Position numbers and translations under genes: made by a program. Shown piece by piece: positions 6,311 to 6,797 of a stretch of 6,797 nucleotides of DNA. The notes under the pieces are model-generated. The model was not told where the DNA came from. It searched no databases and saw nothing but the letters and a program-made list of their open reading frames with translations. The number at the start of each line of letters is the position of its first letter. The stretch's first letter is position 1. Origin of the DNA: an uncultured Bacilli bacterium (GTDB taxonomy: Bacteria; Bacillota_I; Bacilli_A; RF39; UBA660); contig CAKOLP010000047.1 in assembly GCA_934096025.1 (NCBI GenBank), positions 1 to 6,797 of the forward strand, written 5' to 3'.

Positions 6311-6345
6311 AGAACTTGCATTCACAATTACAGAATACAAGTTCT
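6311..6345 (-). terminator. Strong hairpin between mazF and the excisionase gene (terminator, attenuator or operator)
   Basis: AGAACTTG (6311-6318) pairs with CAAGTTCT (6338-6345). After one C/A mismatch, ATTC (6320-6323) pairs with GAAT (6333-6336), leaving a 9-base loop. In the direction of the genes it is followed by ATTTTCTT, a moderate U-tract, and preceded by an A-run. On the plus strand the following run TTTCATTTTTTT is better. It ends only 11 bases before the excisionase ribosome site. It may therefore end mazF transcripts and limit read-through into the recombinase genes, or form a 5' leader hairpin, or be a protein-binding palindrome. Confidence 0.5.
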
Positions 6346-6361
6346 TTCATTTTTTTACCAT

Positions 6362-6384
6362 TGTGCGTTTTTTTGAACCGCACA
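6362..6384. terminator. Small GC-rich hairpin directly after mazF
   Basis: TGTGCG (6362-6367) and CGCACA (6379-6384) form a 6-bp perfect stem, the most GC-rich element in the local sequence, with an 11-base loop. It begins 2 bases after the mazF stop. On the minus strand no U-tract follows, so it is not a classical terminator for mazF; on the plus strand TTTTATT follows. It may act with the neighbouring hairpin or protect the mRNA 3' end. Confidence 0.4.
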
Positions 6385-6386
6385 TT

Positions 6387-6767
6387 TTATTCTTGTTGAT
6401 ATATAAGTCTATTCAAATCTATTCCAAAAGCATTTAATATTGCTCTATCTGTTTCTCGCATTTGTTTTTCATCTAATGTGCAGATATAGGATTTTAATCT
6501 TGATTTATCTATAACTCTAATTTGTTCCATTAAAATTATTGAATCGTGTGTAATTTTTTTATATTTTCTTAAATATACATGTGTACTTAATTTGGGCTTA
6601 GAATATACTCTACTCGTTATTGGAGCAATTAAAACAACAGGGCTACATTTATTTGCTAAGTCATTTTGAACTATTACCACCGGTCTAGTTCCGTTTTGTT
6701 CACTACCAACAATCGGGTCCAATGAAGCATAATAAACATCTCCTTTTTTTATATCTGATTTAATCAT
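6387..6767 (-). CDS. mazF: MazF/PemK-family endoribonuclease toxin of a type II toxin-antitoxin system
   Basis: Sequence-specific single-strand mRNA interferase; 126 residues from the ATG at 6767, close to the usual family length. KKGDVYYASLDPIVGSEQ at the N-terminus, RPVVIVQND, SPVVLIAPIT and ILMEQIRVIDKSRL are the family's conserved blocks. The catalytic Arg (R28, in GTRPVV) and Thr (T51, in APIT) are present, at positions three higher than R25/T48 of Bacillus subtilis MazF, so activity is expected. An in-frame TTG at 6779 would add four residues, and the frame stays open to the window edge. I prefer the ATG because it matches the family's N-terminus and because a stop in another frame (TAA 6760-6762) overlaps it, as in antitoxin-toxin pairs. 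The ribosome site is weak, which fits coupling to an upstream gene. No antitoxin lies inside the window. The cut sequence cannot be read from the protein. Confidence 0.92.
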   Translation of the reverse strand: MIKSDIKKGDVYYASLDPIVGSEQNGTRPVVIVQNDLANKCSPVVLIAPITSRVYSKPKLSTHVYLRKYKKITHDSIILMEQIRVIDKSRLKSYICTLDEKQMRETDRAILNAFGIDLNRLIYQQE

Positions 6768-6797
6768 CTTTCTTTTCAACTTTATATATAATGCGTG

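Larger units (their letters stand above)
3327..6797 (-). mobile_element. End of a putative integrated element carrying two integrases, excisionase and mazF; continues beyond the right edge
   Basis: An excisionase-like gene and two tyrosine integrases form an operon pointing toward, and ending next to, the chromosomal uvrB-ppaC genes. A repeat-rich non-coding strip lies between. This is the usual arrangement at one end of prophages and integrative elements. The left border is set here at the first GGACKAA motif only for convenience; it could lie anywhere in about 3272-3490. No capsid, conjugation or replication genes are visible, so the class of element is unknown. Whether mazF belongs to the element is inferred from position only. 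Confidence 0.5.

Noticed and set aside
6286..6321. Twelve-residue N-terminal extension of the excisionase-like protein to an ATG at 6321
   Set aside because: The extension would translate a strong AAGGAGG ribosome site that is ideally spaced for the ATG at 6285, and would cut into a hairpin.
6298..6327. TTGTGA / TATAAA pair as the excisionase promoter
   Set aside because: The spacer is 18 and the -10 overlaps the ribosome site, so the transcript would start after that site and lack it.

Overview
This is an AT-rich window (about 30 percent G+C by eye) with every convincing gene on the minus strand. The standard genetic code fits: TGA ends one gene and TGG encodes Trp. Strong AAGGAGG-type ribosome binding sites, an UvrB, a family II pyrophosphatase carrying CBS and DRTGG domains, and a MazF of the Bacillus type all point to a low-GC Bacillota (Firmicutes) chromosome, probably an anaerobe. 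I cannot place it to genus.

Layout, reading leftward in the direction of transcription. At the right edge is a MazF/PemK-type endoribonuclease toxin gene (6387-6767). Its start overlaps the apparent stop of a gene lying mostly outside the window. Then comes an 80-base hairpin-rich gap. Next is a compact recombination operon: a small excisionase-like helix-turn-helix protein (6073-6285), then two complete tyrosine recombinases head to tail (4845-6041 and 3541-4842) separated by only 2 bases. A 12-bp-stem rho-independent terminator (about 3487-3521) closes this operon. The 285-base gap 3256-3540 has no gene but is full of short direct and inverted repeats. Beyond it are chromosomal housekeeping genes: uvrB (1312-3255, complete) and ppaC (1-1261, N-terminal 420 residues, cut by the window edge).

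Interpretation. The right half looks like one end of an integrated mobile element (phage, ICE or smaller integrative element). Its integrase/excisionase module abuts the host DNA just upstream of uvrB, and the rest lies beyond the right edge. The most interesting signal is a set of six copies of GGACKAA (K = G or T), in both orientations, between 3327 and 3635. They span the gap and the 3' tail of the distal integrase gene, and I found none elsewhere in the window. They look like recombinase or excisionase arm-type binding sites of an attachment region. The two integrases, small HTH protein and repeat-rich end plausibly form a two-recombinase integration/excision system, with mazF as possible stabilising or stress cargo. 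The opposite attachment site is not in the window, so element borders and the core site are not determined.
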